Part shown: piece by piece, positions 21,068 through 34,960 of the stretch | Position numbering within the stretch: the first letter of the stretch is position 1 | Layout: the number at the start of each line of letters is the position of its first letter | NCBI RefSeq assembly: GCF_001640365.1 | Contig: NZ_LWMI01000006.1 | Span: 248,001 to 312,000 of the forward strand | From: Candidatus Arsenophonus triatominarum | GTDB taxonomy: Bacteria; Pseudomonadota; Gammaproteobacteria; Enterobacterales; Enterobacteriaceae | DNA: 64,000 bases | Direction of reading: 5' to 3' | The notes under the pieces: generated by a model | What the model was told of the DNA's origin: nothing | Databases searched by the model: none | The model's input: the letters and a program-made list of their open reading frames with translations, nothing else | Program-made: the position numbers and the translations under genes

Positions 21068-22325
21068 CACGAGTTTCGCACAAAACTAATTTGGGTACGC
21101 TAATAAAACACGGATATGCTCAGTAATAGCATTTTTGATTACGTCCCAATTTTGTTGATAAAGGGTTATTTTTTCAGATATACGACGTTTATGTTGTTCA
21201 AACCACGCAGAAATAGCGAGAAAAATATGATTTCTTTGCGCTCGGCTCGTGCGAGCCTGGCAGCGTTCAATACCACAATTTTAATTTCTCGATGATAAAC
21301 TTCAACAGACCAACGGGCATCCATGATAGATTTGACGTATTCACGGGTGGGATTGTCTTTGTTTGTTACTATGTAATCAATACGGCCGTTTTTGGCTGTA
21401 AATTTGAAAACAGTCACCCAACCGTAGCCTCGTAAGTGTATTGGAGTTCCTTCTTCTGAGATGTCTAACTTGTTCAGTTGTTTGTTATGGTTACAATCCT
21501 GTTTTTCCTCAGCGTGGTTACCCAGACCCAACCATGAGAGCGAATTGATTTCAGATTATCCAGGCTAGAATACCAGGCATCCATCACTACCGCTTCTGGT
21601 ATGATCCCTCTTTTTTTAGCAAGAGCGAGCATTTCGGAAAAGTGCGTGTTTTTTGTTTTTCCATCGGAATCTTTATCATAAATACGATAATCAATAGGAA
21701 TTGATTCAACAGTTGTTAGATTATGCCAAAGTAAATTAACTAAACCTATGTCAGCAATAACATCATGTTCATTACCTGAATATTGATAATGGACCATCTC
21801 TATTTTTTTACTACGTGTTTTGGCAATCAATGTATCATCGGCAATTAGTACGCAAGGGCTTTTTTTGTCTAAATCACGAGTTTCGCACCAATAAAAAAAC
21901 GCTCTATTTTTAAGTTTAATTCAGCATAATATATAAATAGACAAAATCTTATAAATTAAAAGCAACTTATTATAATTTAAACAAATTTATACGTTTTAGT
22001 AACTTGCAAATTAACCATTGTTTTTAAGCCATTTCTGGAATTTTATATGTCTGTGCGAAACTCGTGTAAATTAAGAAGGTTGAACTAATCGTCATAGGTC
22101 TTTAGGTCGAAAACATCTACTTTTTAGCCATCGGCTAACAGTGTCATGAGATAAAGGCGATGGGCTTACTTCTGATAACGCCAAACCAGAGTATCTTACA
22201 CTGCTTACTTGTAAGAATGTTTTATAGATATTTTTAATGCATGGATAACCGGACAAAATATGAATACCCTAATTTTTTCTTGTTTTGAACTTTATACTTC
22301 TTTTTCGGAGATTGCGAAACTCGTG
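21068..22325 (-). mobile_element. IS4-like element, full extent but defective, MITE inside (copy I)
   Basis: Ends CACGAGTTTCGCA, flanked by a 5-bp duplication TAATA (21,063-21,067 and 22,326-22,330). The transposase is split by frameshifts. Pieces read DDTLIAKTRSKKIEM, VVMDAWYSSLDNLKSI, and MDARWSVEVYHREIK, the last holding the R-x3-E-x6-K spacing of the IS4 superfamily. A 192-bp miniature element with the same ends sits inside at 21,875. The exact family (IS4 or IS701 type) is not settled. Confidence 0.85.
21875..22066 (-). repeat. 192-bp miniature element (MITE-A), copy 4, inside the IS4-like element
   Basis: Flanked by the 5-bp duplication TAAAT, so it inserted into an element with the same terminal repeats. 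Confidence 0.92.
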
Positions 22326-22417
22326 TAATAAATAGCAACTTTATTAGTTCTGGGCTTGAGTGAAAGCGCTAGAGGGCGTATACTACGCCACCTTTTAGGA
22401 TCTCGGGTTTAACAAGA

Positions 22418-22490
22418 AGAGCCTATCTCAGTGAGTTTTACTGAAGTTAAGTTATTTTTTATATTAAGAAAATTTGCTGAGATAGGCTTC
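22418..22490. repeat. About 70-bp inverted-repeat unit before rpmB
   Basis: Arms AGCCTATCTCAG and CTGAGATAGGCT enclose an AT-rich core of about 45 bases, some 70 bases upstream of the rpmB start. It could be a tiny mobile unit, a leader hairpin or an attenuator of the ribosomal-protein operon. Only one copy in the window. Confidence 0.5.
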
Positions 22491-22556
22491 CAAGTCTGAC
22501 GAAGCAGTCATTCCCGATATAAAGCTCGAGCTGATTAGATTTTTGGAGAAATAGAC

Positions 22557-22793
22557 ATGTCACGAGTCTGTCAAGTTACTGGTAAGCGCCCGATGAGTGG
22601 TAACAAACGCTCACACGCAATGAATGCAACTAAACACCGCTTTCTGCCAAACCTGCACTCTCACCGTTTCTGGGTTGAATCTGAGAAACGTTTCGTAAAG
22701 CTTCGTGTGTCAGCAAAAGGCATGCGTATAATCGATAAACAAGGGATCGACGCAGTTCTTGCTGAACTTCGCACCCGTGGTGAGAAATACTAA
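22557..22793 (+). CDS. rpmB: 50S ribosomal protein L28
   Basis: 78 residues as in E. coli. Starts [16 protein letters not shown] and has the [15 protein letters not shown] core. Preceded by GGAG. Forms an operon with rpmG 13 bases downstream. Confidence 0.98.
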   Translation: MSRVCQVTGKRPMSGNKRSHAMNATKHRFLPNLHSHRFWVESEKRFVKLRVSAKGMRIIDKQGIDAVLAELRTRGEKY

Positions 22794-22806
22794 GGAGCGC
22801 TAAAGA

Positions 22807-22974
22807 ATGGCTAAAGGTATTCGCAATAAAATTAAACTGGTTTCTTCTGAAGGTACAGGTCACTTCTATACTACAACGAAGAACAAACGTACTATGCCTG
22901 AAAAATTGGAAATGAAAAAATTCGATCCATTTGTTCGTAAGCATGTGATTTATAAAGAAGCTAAAATTAAATAA
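22807..22974 (+). CDS. rpmG: 50S ribosomal protein L33
   Basis: 55 codons from the ATG at 22,807 to the TAA at 22,974, exactly the E. coli length. Sequence [20 protein letters not shown]...[24 protein letters not shown] site precedes the start. Second gene of rpmB-rpmG; mutM, next in E. coli, is absent and IS982 follows. Confidence 0.97.
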   Translation: MAKGIRNKIKLVSSEGTGHFYTTTKNKRTMPEKLEMKKFDPFVRKHVIYKEAKIK

Positions 22975-22985
22975 CTTCTTAATAA

Positions 22986-23010
22986 AAAACCTAGCGCAAG
23001 CTGGGTTTTT
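22986..23010 (+). terminator. Terminator after rpmG
   Basis: AAACCTAGC GCAA GCTGGGTTT stem-loop followed by T residues, just after the rpmG stop. Confidence 0.8.
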
Positions 23011-23068
23011 AGTGCTTTTAAAACAATAAGTTATCTGTAACTCATTGTTTTTATTGACCCGTAAGTTA

Positions 23069-24087
23069 ACCTGAGTTCGGGATAAGCATTATCAATTATG
23101 CTTGAAGATATGTTCCTGCCACCGGTATCTTTGGTTTAGATGGAATTAAACAATATGCAACCAGCCCTGCTAATAAATTCACTACAAAGTTAGCAGGAGA
23201 GCGGTGCCGCGTATGCTCTATCTGACAAAGATTTTTTAACTCATCAAATACCGTTTCAATGACAGAACGATGACGCAAGATGACTTTGTCGAAACAAGTC
23301 TGTTCAACAGGCTTCATTTTCTTCTTGATATCGTTATAAGGTTAATTCTCATTGTTTTCAGTTGCTGTTTCAGTGAAGCCGATAAATACCCTTTATCCGC
23401 ATACAAATAACTAGAAAGATCTTTTTATCAGCTCAGATAATGGTTTCCGATCATCTGTGTTTCCTGGTGTAAGTCGAAAACTGAGTATTTCCCCCCAAAT
23501 GATTGATAATTAGATGAAGTTTGAAACCAAAGAACCAACCTGTTGAGGTTTTTCCTCGTTCAGCTATCCCATCGAAGACTTTATGCCGGCGGATCCGTAA
23601 GTTATCACACACAGCTATCGGAGTAGAATCGGCAACCGACAGATCCGTGCACTTTCCCTTAATTGACTCAAACAGTGCCGTTAAAGCTAAGGCACTGCGC
23701 GGAAGTAACTCTACGCAGCGTGAATATGATGGCAAGTTAGGAAATTTCTTCCTGAGATATAAACGGACATGATAGAGATAAAATACCTTGAATTGTCTGA
23801 ATCGGAGTTGATCACGAGTTTCGCACCAATAAAAAAACGCTCTATTTTTAAGTTTAATTCAGCATGATATATAAATAGACAAAATCTTATAAATTAAAAA
23901 CAACTTATTGTAATTTAAACAAATTTATACGTTTTAGTAACTTGCAAATTAACCATTGCTTTTAAGCCATTTCTGGAATTTTATATGCCTGTGCGAAACT
24001 CGTGTGTTAGAGTATTTTAACGAAATATGCGCATTCAACTATTTGAATAGCAAGACTTTCACTTTATTTCTTATCCCGAACTCAGGT
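23069..24087 (-). mobile_element. IS982-family element, interrupted by a MITE (copy A)
   Basis: Both ends carry ACCTGAGTTCGGGATAAG. Minus-strand transposase pieces read DLSVADSTPIAVCDN, RHKVFDGIAERGKTSTGWFFGFKLHL and, downstream, KVILRHRSVIETVFDELKN, typical of IS982. Frameshifts and the miniature element at 23,813 inactivate it. Its right end touches the trmA stop codon. Confidence 0.85.
23813..24004 (-). repeat. 192-bp miniature element (MITE-A), copy 5, inside IS982
   Basis: Full length. No target duplication (flanks TTGAT and TGTTA). Confidence 0.9.
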
Positions 24088-25190
24088 CAAATATGTTTTT
24101 TCTCAAGTAAAACACCGCATTCAATATGGTGGGTATAAGGAAATTGATCGAATAACGCTAATCGATCAATTTTATGAGTTTTATTGAGTATATTTAAATT
24201 GTGACAGAGTGTATTAGGATTACAGGATATATAGAGAATACGTGGATATTTTTGTACTAATTCAAGCGTTTTTTCATCTAAACCACAGCGAGGCGGATCG
24301 ATCAAAATAGTCTCACATTTATAACTTGTTAAATTAACACCTTCAAGGCGTTTAAACTGACGTTCACCTCGTATTGCTTGGGTAAAATCTTCTGCTGACA
24401 TTCGAATAATTTTTACATTATTAATTTTATTAGCTTCAATATTATATTGAGCCGCTGCTACTGATGGTTTTGCAATCTCGGTTGCCAGAACACGATTAAA
24501 ATTTTGTGCTAGTGCGATAGAAAAATTACCGTTTCCACAATAAAGCTCCAGTAAATCGCCTTTTGTGTTTTTAGTAATATTAATCGCCCATTCTAACATT
24601 TTGATATTTATTCTGGCGTTGGGCTGGGTAAAACTATTTTCAATTTGGCGATAGATAATTGACTTACCTGCAATAGGTAATACCTCATCAATATGATCCT
24701 GTTCTAATATAATTTTTGTTTTTGCCGCTCGTCCAATAAGTTGTATATCAAAACCTTGATTAATTAGAGCGGTACGTAATTGTTTAGCTTGTTCAATCCA
24801 TTCTTCTTCCAATTTTTTATGGTAAATTAATGAAACAATAATCTTATTACTTAATGTTGATAGATAATCTACTTGGAAGAGTTTATAACGTAAAAGCGGT
24901 ATAGTTTTAATTAATGGAATTAAAGTAAGCATCATTTGATTAATTAATTTACAAGCGCTAGGTAATTGATCAATTCTTATATGTTGTTTAGTCGTTTGAT
25001 TAAACATTATATGAAATAAATCTTGTCCTTCATGCCAGAGGCGAAATTCAGCGCGCATTCTATAATGGGAAAAATCAGAACGAAAAATTTCTGGCTTAGG
25101 TGAATTAAACGGCAGTATAATACTGTTTAAATATTTGATTTTTTCAGCTAACTGCAAGTTATATTGGGTAATTGACAAATTATTTAGCAT
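24087..25190 (-). CDS. trmA: tRNA (uracil-5-)-methyltransferase TrmA
   Basis: 367 residues (E. coli 366). Makes 5-methyluridine at position 54 of tRNAs from S-adenosylmethionine. It has the SAM motif [25 protein letters not shown], the catalytic cysteine in YISCNPNTL (C323) and the general base in HIECGVLL (E357). Start [14 protein letters not shown]. The stop codon abuts IS982, so the insertion spared the protein. In E. coli btuB and murI follow on the divergent side; btuB is missing here. Confidence 0.95.
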   Translation of the reverse strand: MLNNLSITQYNLQLAEKIKYLNSIILPFNSPKPEIFRSDFSHYRMRAEFRLWHEGQDLFHIMFNQTTKQHIRIDQLPSACKLINQMMLTLIPLIKTIPLLRYKLFQVDYLSTLSNKIIVSLIYHKKLEEEWIEQAKQLRTALINQGFDIQLIGRAAKTKIILEQDHIDEVLPIAGKSIIYRQIENSFTQPNARINIKMLEWAINITKNTKGDLLELYCGNGNFSIALAQNFNRVLATEIAKPSVAAAQYNIEANKINNVKIIRMSAEDFTQAIRGERQFKRLEGVNLTSYKCETILIDPPRCGLDEKTLELVQKYPRILYISCNPNTLCHNLNILNKTHKIDRLALFDQFPYTHHIECGVLLEKKHI

Positions 25191-25530
25191 GTATTCAGAT
25201 TCATCTTGATAAAAAATTTTCTATCGTGAGATTGTAGGGAAAAAGAAAGAGAAGTCTAGCTTTGGTGCACGATTTATAGATAGTAATTACAAAGGTTTTT
25301 TTAAAGCCTACTTTTTTGAATATTGATAGTAAGAGTCGTAAAGTTTTAGTTCTTCGATATTGGACGGTAATGCAAAAATAAAAATACGTTATAATATTGT
25401 CTTAAAACAAGCGGACAATTATTACAACTACACAGGATTCATTCAATCTATTATTACTGTATAATTACTCATGACTATTTTTACTAACAATTCTCTTATC
25501 AGCATATTGTTCATTATTGTGATGAAATGA
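25191..25530. other. Spacer between trmA and murI; btuB absent
   Basis: About 340 AT-rich bases holding two divergent promoters. In E. coli the vitamin B12 receptor gene btuB lies here. I see neither btuB remnants nor an obvious cobalamin riboswitch. Confidence 0.5.
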
Positions 25531-26370
25531 ATGAAAAATGAAATAAAAAAAGTAACCTCTGCTCAGTCGAAAACGGCTCGGCCAACTATTCTAATTTTTG
25601 ATTCTGGTGTTGGTGGGTTATCTGTTTACCGTGAAGTCAGACAGCTATTGCCAGATTTACACTGTATTTATGCTTTTGATAATGATGCTTTTCCTTATGG
25701 AGAGAAAAGTGCAGAATTTATTATTGAACGTATTATTCGCTTCATCGATCAAATTCAACAAAAACATGCGTTAGCAATAGCAATTATTGCTTGTAATACG
25801 GCAAGTACGGTCAGTTTGCCTGTTTTAAGAGCGCATTTCCAATTTCCAATTATTGGGGTTGTTCCCGCAATAAAACCAGCAACTAAATTAACACGTAATG
25901 GTGTTATTGGATTATTAGCAACTAAGGTAACTGTTAATGGAAATTATACTAGAGAACTGATCGACCGATTTGCCGTTGATTGTAAAGTTGAGATGATCGC
26001 TTCATCAGAATTAGTCGAATTAGCAGAAAAAAAACTTCATGGCCAGGTAATCTCAAAAGATGCGTTAGTGCGCATTGTAAAACCGTGGTTAAAAATGAAA
26101 GAACCCCCTGACATCATTGTGCTCGGTTGTACACACTTTCCGTTATTATCGGTAGAACTAAAAGAAGTGCTGCTTGACGGAACCAGACTCATTGATTCAG
26201 GCGCTGCAATTGCCAGACGAGCGATTTGGTTAATCAATAACCATCAAAATTTGATTTTGACAAAAAGTAAAAATATCGCCTATTGCACTAAAATGGATGT
26301 TGAAGCTGAAAAGCTTATTCTTGTACTGATAAATGAAGGTTTTAATCGGTTAGAAAAAATTTCTATTTAA
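25531..26370 (+). CDS. murI: Glutamate racemase MurI
   Basis: 279 residues (E. coli 285). Converts L- to D-glutamate for peptidoglycan. Both catalytic cysteines are in place, in ACNTAST (C88) and LGCTHFPLL, with the substrate loop IFDSGVGGLSVY. Start MKNEIKKVTS. It lies directly before the rRNA operon, as murI precedes rrnB in E. coli. Intact; peptidoglycan synthesis is therefore likely retained. Confidence 0.95.
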   Translation: MKNEIKKVTSAQSKTARPTILIFDSGVGGLSVYREVRQLLPDLHCIYAFDNDAFPYGEKSAEFIIERIIRFIDQIQQKHALAIAIIACNTASTVSLPVLRAHFQFPIIGVVPAIKPATKLTRNGVIGLLATKVTVNGNYTRELIDRFAVDCKVEMIASSELVELAEKKLHGQVISKDALVRIVKPWLKMKEPPDIIVLGCTHFPLLSVELKEVLLDGTRLIDSGAAIARRAIWLINNHQNLILTKSKNIAYCTKMDVEAEKLILVLINEGFNRLEKISI

Positions 26371-26419
26371 GCCGATTTGTTGAAATATAAACCAATTAGA
26401 CAAATTTTTTAAATAACGG

Positions 26420-26447
26420 TTGCCAGCGGCTTAAAAGCGCCTATAAT
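26420..26447 (+). promoter_or_regulatory. rRNA operon promoter P1
   Basis: TTGCCA (26,420-26,425), 16-base spacer, TATAAT (26,442-26,447), followed by a GC-rich discriminator GCGCTCC as in stringently controlled rrn P1 promoters. It now lies 192 bases further from P2 than before, because of the miniature element. Confidence 0.75.
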
Positions 26448-26521
26448 GCGCTCCTACTGGTTGAGAGTAAATAATTAGATTTTTAGTCAGTGAAGTGAAA
26501 AGAAAGTAGAAATAACTACTT

Positions 26522-26713
26522 CACGAGTTTCGCACAGGCATATAAAATTCCAGAAATGGCTTAAAAGCAATGGTTAATTTGCAAGTTACTAAAACGTATA
26601 AATTTGTTTAAATTACAATAAGTTGCTTTTAATTTATAAGATTTTGTCTATTTATATATTATGCTGAATTAAACTTAAAAATAGAGCGTTTTTTTATTGG
26701 TGCGAAACTCGTG
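26522..26713 (+). repeat. 192-bp miniature element (MITE-A), copy 6, between rrn P1 and P2
   Basis: Flanked by the 5-bp duplication TACTT (26,517-26,521 and 26,714-26,718). The right copy overlaps the first two bases of the P2 -35 box, which is rebuilt intact. Confidence 0.93.
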
Positions 26714-26716
26714 TAC

Positions 26717-26781
26717 TTGACTTTACAGGTGAAAAGCGTAATATACGCCACCTCGCGGTCTAGGTCGCACGCTCTTTAACA
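26717..26781 (+). promoter_or_regulatory. rRNA operon promoter P2 and boxA antitermination site
   Basis: TTGACT (26,717-26,722), 16-base spacer, TAATAT (26,739-26,744). A boxA-like CGCTCTTTAACA (26,770-26,781) follows, where the NusB/NusE antitermination complex loads in enterobacteria. Confidence 0.75.
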
Positions 26782-26997
26782 ATTAATCAGACAATCTGTG
26801 TGGGCACTCGCAAGACATCATCAAAAAATATTTGATTTTAAAGTCTTGAAGAGTGACAAAACAGTTAATTCATATATGAACTAATATGCAGTAACGTTAT
26901 TTTGGTAGGCAACGGCGAAGGTGGTAAAACATCGGCAAAGCGAGTTGAACAAAAGCGCGTTACGGTCAGTAAAGCATTCTTTGAGCATCAAGCTTTT

Positions 26998-28539
<1,542 letters not shown>

Positions 28540-28605
28540 CCTAGATAGATGGAATGTGAGTGTTCACACAGATTGTCTGATGAAGATTGAGCAGAAGGTA
28601 TCATT

Positions 28606-28682
<77 letters not shown>

Positions 28683-28749
28683 ACATTGCTGATGGATGTG
28701 GCTGAAAGGTAAGGTTAGCAGGAAGGTGTAATGATACGACAATCTTAAT

Positions 28750-28825
28750 GGGGCTATAGCTCAGCTGGGAGAGCGCCTGCTTTGCACGCAGGAGGTCAGC
28801 GGTTCGATCCCGCTTAGCTCCACCA
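28750..28825 (+). tRNA. alaT: tRNA-Ala (TGC)
   Basis: 76 bases from GGGGCTATAGCTCAG to GCTCCACCA. Anticodon TGC in TTTGCAC. The Ile-Ala spacer type differs from E. coli rrnB, next to murI, which carries tRNA-Glu. Confidence 0.97.
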
Positions 28826-29130
28826 TATTGCAAGATAAAATATAGATAAAAAGTTATTCAGAGCAGGCTGGCAACAGTATGCTGCGAATAATAATGCTCT
28901 TTAACAATCTGGAACAAGCTGAAAATTGAAACACACATTATTGAAAAATAGTGTGGAGAACTCTCAAAACTCCAATCAGTTGGGTTTTTGTTGTCATGAT
29001 GAAAGCGTTATGAGCGAGCAGTCAGCCATTCGAGACGGCCAGCGCACAGCGAGCACTGCCCAATAAAGAATGGGTGGAGAGGTGCCCATAACCTAGCAAA
29101 AAGGCAGCGTAAGACACCTTCGGGTTGTGA

Positions 29131-32034
<2,904 letters not shown>

Positions 32035-32188
32035 ACAACACCGAAGGTGTTTTTGAGAGAGAGAATTTTAGCTTGTTCAGAGATTGAATCTGGTCGAATT
32101 TTGCTGATGGCAGAGACTTGGTCGCGTACTGAGGTAGGTGAGCAGGCTGAAAGGCAGCGAAATGAGACGGGATAAATAAAAAAGAATT

Positions 32189-32308
32189 TGTCTGGCGGCA
32201 ATAGCGCGGTGGTCCCACCTGACCCCATGTCGAACTCAGAAGTGAAATGCCGTAGCGCCGATGGTAGTGTGGGGTCTCCCCATGTGAGAGTAGGGAGCTG
32301 CCAGACTT
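32189..32308 (+). rRNA. rrf: 5S ribosomal RNA
   Basis: About 120 bases from TGTCTGGCGGCAATAGCG to AGCTGCCAGACT. The terminal stem pairs. Confidence 0.95.
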
Positions 32309-32318
32309 TAATTATGTA

Positions 32319-32461
32319 ACGAGTTTCGCACCAATAAAAAAACGCTCTATTTTTAAGTTTAATTCAGCATAATATATAAATAGACAAAATCTTATAAATT
32401 AAAAGCAACTTATTGTAATTTAAACAAATTTATACGTTTTAGTAACTTGCAAATTAACCAT
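32319..32461 (-). repeat. 192-bp miniature element (MITE-A), copy 7, truncated
   Basis: Lacks the first base of one end and about 50 bases of the other, where an IS982 fragment takes over. It begins 10 bases after 5S. No rRNA terminator hairpin is visible between them. Confidence 0.88.
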
Positions 32462-32743
32462 CTATTCCGTTCCTTATCTCAACCTTCAACATAATTTTGG
32501 CAAAATTTAGAAGAAAATAAAAAGGATTTCATCATGGCGCAGGTTAATGAGTAACCATTTCGGGTATTAATTTCTTATACATCAAGGTATTTTATCTCTA
32601 TCATGTCCGTTTATTTCTCAGAAAGGAATTTCCTAACTTGCCATCATATTCACGCTGCGTAGAGTTACTTCCGCGCAGTGCTTAGCTTTAACGGCAGTGT
32701 TTGAGTCAATTAAGGGAAAGTGCACGGGTCTGTCGGTTGCCGA
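32462..32743 (+). mobile_element. IS982 fragment (copy B)
   Basis: Matches the 5' part of the IS982 transposase at 23.5-23.8 kb in reverse (the PSYSRCVELLPRSA... region), ending at an IS3-end-like sequence. No complete frame. Confidence 0.75.
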
Positions 32744-32745
32744 TT

Positions 32746-32775
32746 TGTAGTGGTCAACTAAAATTGGCCACTACA
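32746..32775. repeat. Solo IS3 end / footprint
   Basis: TGTAGTGG...CCACTACA, a 30-base inverted repeat equal to the IS3 right end (reverse of GGCCAATTTTAGTTGACCACTACA) with the outermost bases repeated. No other IS3 sequence follows. It may be an excision or recombination scar. Confidence 0.55.
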
Positions 32776-32831
32776 GTATCGAGTAGTAAAAAAGAGCTGA
32801 AATGTACGGCTAGACTATCCTCTGTAACCAG

Positions 32832-34202
32832 CTAAATTACACGTGAAAATTGACGTTGACGCATTTGGTTGCGCAAATAAATATCAAAACACATACATAT
32901 ATTACGGATTAATAATCGGCCTTTAGGGGTAATTTGTAGCTGTCTTTGACCAACAATCACCAAACTATCTGCTATCATCGGTTGTAATAACTGTAAATCT
33001 GCAGAAAAATAATTTTTAAAATCAATCTGATAGCAATCTTCAATTTGACCATAATCTAAATGAAAATTGCAGATTAAAGTTTTGATGACATCACGCCGAA
33101 TACAGTCATCTTGTGTCAAAGATAAACCTTTCCATAATGCATGTTGATGATTTTCAATGGCCTGATAGTAGGCGCTTAAATCTTTTTGATTTTGTGCATA
33201 ATGATCTCCTAACATGCTAATTGCTGACACGCCAAGTCCGAGTAGATCACAGTTTTGCTGAGTGGTATAGCCCTGAAAATTACGATGTAAAACCCCATTA
33301 CGTTGTGCAATAGCCAGTTCGTCGTTAGGTTTAGCAAAATGATCCATACCAATAAATTGGTAACCATTTTGTGTCAAGGTAAAAATCGTTTGCTGCAAAA
33401 TAGCCAGTTTTTGTTCCGCTGTCGGTAAATCTTGCGGTTTTATTTTGCGTTGTGCAGCAAAGAGAGCCGGTAAATGGGCATAATTAAACACACTTAAACG
33501 ATCAGGCGAAAGGGTTAATACTCGCTCCAAAGTAAAAGCAAAAGTTTCCGCTGTCTGTTTCGGTAAACCATAAATCAAATCGATACTGGTAGTAAACCCC
33601 GTGTCTCTGGCACGTTGAATCAAAGCGAAAATAAAATCTTCATCCTGCTGACGGTTAACTAAATGCTGTACCTGTTTATTAAAATCCTGTACGCCCATAC
33701 TCAAGCGGTTAAAACCCTCGTAGCGCAAGTGATCAATAACATCCAATTCTATTTCTCGCGGATCAATTTCAATTGATATTTCGGCATCGGTGGCAAAATG
33801 AAAATGTGATTTCAACATTGCCAATAGTTGACTGATCTGGGATTTACTCAAATAGGTTGGTGTCCCACCGCCCCAGTGCATTTGGGTAACAGTTCGATTA
33901 GTAAATAATTTCGCTTGTTCTATGATCTCTTTTGCTAAAACCAGCAGATAGTTATCTACTTTATGTTTATGCCGAGTCACCAACTTATTACAGCCACAGA
34001 AATAACACAGCTTATAACAAAACGGAATGTGTACATAGAGAGACAGGGGCCTGTCAGGATAGCGACTGGCAGCAATAGCAAAATTACTATCACTATAGTG
34101 TTGATTAAATTCTAACGCAGTAGGATAAGATGTATATCTGGGCCCAGCATAGTTATATTTTTGAATAAGAGAAAGATCCCAAATAATACCCTGCTCTGAC
34201 AT
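32832..34202 (-). CDS. hemN: Oxygen-independent coproporphyrinogen III oxidase HemN
   Basis: 456 residues (E. coli 457) from the ATG at 34,202 (MSEQGIIWDLSLI); eight further codons upstream have no family support. A radical-SAM enzyme that decarboxylates two propionates of coproporphyrinogen III in anaerobic haem synthesis. The cluster motif CYKLCYFC gives C62, C66, C69. It also has PRYTSYPTALEF and GGGTPTYLS. It follows yihI in E. coli; the 3' half of yihI is 200 bases upstream here. Confidence 0.96.
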   Translation of the reverse strand: MSEQGIIWDLSLIQKYNYAGPRYTSYPTALEFNQHYSDSNFAIAASRYPDRPLSLYVHIPFCYKLCYFCGCNKLVTRHKHKVDNYLLVLAKEIIEQAKLFTNRTVTQMHWGGGTPTYLSKSQISQLLAMLKSHFHFATDAEISIEIDPREIELDVIDHLRYEGFNRLSMGVQDFNKQVQHLVNRQQDEDFIFALIQRARDTGFTTSIDLIYGLPKQTAETFAFTLERVLTLSPDRLSVFNYAHLPALFAAQRKIKPQDLPTAEQKLAILQQTIFTLTQNGYQFIGMDHFAKPNDELAIAQRNGVLHRNFQGYTTQQNCDLLGLGVSAISMLGDHYAQNQKDLSAYYQAIENHQHALWKGLSLTQDDCIRRDVIKTLICNFHLDYGQIEDCYQIDFKNYFSADLQLLQPMIADSLVIVGQRQLQITPKGRLLIRNICMCFDIYLRNQMRQRQFSRVI

Positions 34203-34418
34203 ATTTTTATCCTTTAATAATAACATCTGCTATCTTATAGCCAGACTCACATTACTGTATTTGTTGCTACTATCTTAACTTATGAGAGATTATCTTAAGA
34301 TGATGTAAATGGAATAATAATCCAATTAACCAAACTATTTAAGATCAGTAATAAATATTACTATTTTATTAGGCAATAACACCCATTTTTACTATTACAT
34401 AGTCATGAAAAACAATGC

Positions 34419-34643
34419 TTACTTCCCTTTCAAAAGCCGCATAATAGCATCCAGTTTATCATCATCTTCTTCGTCATCAAGCTCAATACCAACTATTTTC
34501 AGCAAAGTATCAATGCGATCCAATTTACCATCAACATAAGCCATTTCCTCTTTGGCCAACTTTTTACCTTCTTCAAGATCAGTTAGTAACGGCCAGACGT
34601 TCATCATTTTCCTATAATACCAACTCTTCTGCGGGTGATAATA
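34419..34643 (-). pseudogene. yihI: yihI 3' half, separated from its 5' half
   Basis: Read leftward: SPAEELVL, ENDERLA, then in a shifted frame LTDLEEGKKLAKEEMAYVDGKLDRIDTLL and an acidic end DDEEDDDKLDAIMRLLKGK. This is the C-terminal half of YihI, the activator of the Der GTPase in ribosome assembly. It is cut at 34,643/34,644 by IS481; the outermost bases TATTATC are the same 7 bases that end the 5' half at 59,241. Joining the halves gives KSILSPAEEL, matching E. coli KPMLSPQAEL. Extra frameshifts show it is dead. Confidence 0.88.
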
Positions 34644-34850
34644 TGTATTAGTCTTAACTTAATCTGACAATTCTGATTTAAAAAAGAGCGTTACCGGTTT
34701 TAATTAACATCATTAGATAATTAAATAAAAGGTAATTCTATAAATATAAAGTCGGGTTACTTAACCTCGCTGAAGAGCTTAATAACGTCTCAAAAGCCTG
34801 TAAGATTATGGGGGTATCCCGAGATACGTTTTATCGCTACCAGGAACTTG
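34644..34850 (+). mobile_element. IS481 left part (piece 2) in yihI
   Basis: Begins TGTATTAGTCTTAACTTAATC and carries the transposase N-terminus (KVGLLNLAEELNNVSKACKI...FYRYQEL) with its start codon region deleted. Cut by an IS3 right end at 34,851. Its other half is at 59,242. Confidence 0.85.
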
Positions 34851-34960
34851 TGTAGTGGTCAACTAAAATTGGCCACCCTACCTGACTGTTCACGGAACAG
34901 TCGCTCTGATTCGTTTGGCGTTAATCCACCGTTATACCAGTGAGGTCTTATATCGCTATA
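34851..34960 (-). mobile_element. IS3 right-end fragment
   Basis: The last 110 bases of IS3 ([20 protein letters not shown] and the end TTGACCACTACA) in reverse, cut by IS630 at a TA. Confidence 0.88.

Noticed and set aside
22557-22944. A 104-codon minus-strand frame over rpmB/rpmG
   Set aside because: Complementary shadow of two ribosomal protein genes, with no family resemblance.
25191-25530. A cobalamin riboswitch upstream of murI
   Set aside because: btuB is gone, and I see no B12-box-like conserved core in the spacer.
32746-32775. A terminator at the TGTAGTGG/CCACTACA inverted repeat
   Set aside because: It equals the IS3 terminal sequence and has no T-run, so an IS scar is the better reading.
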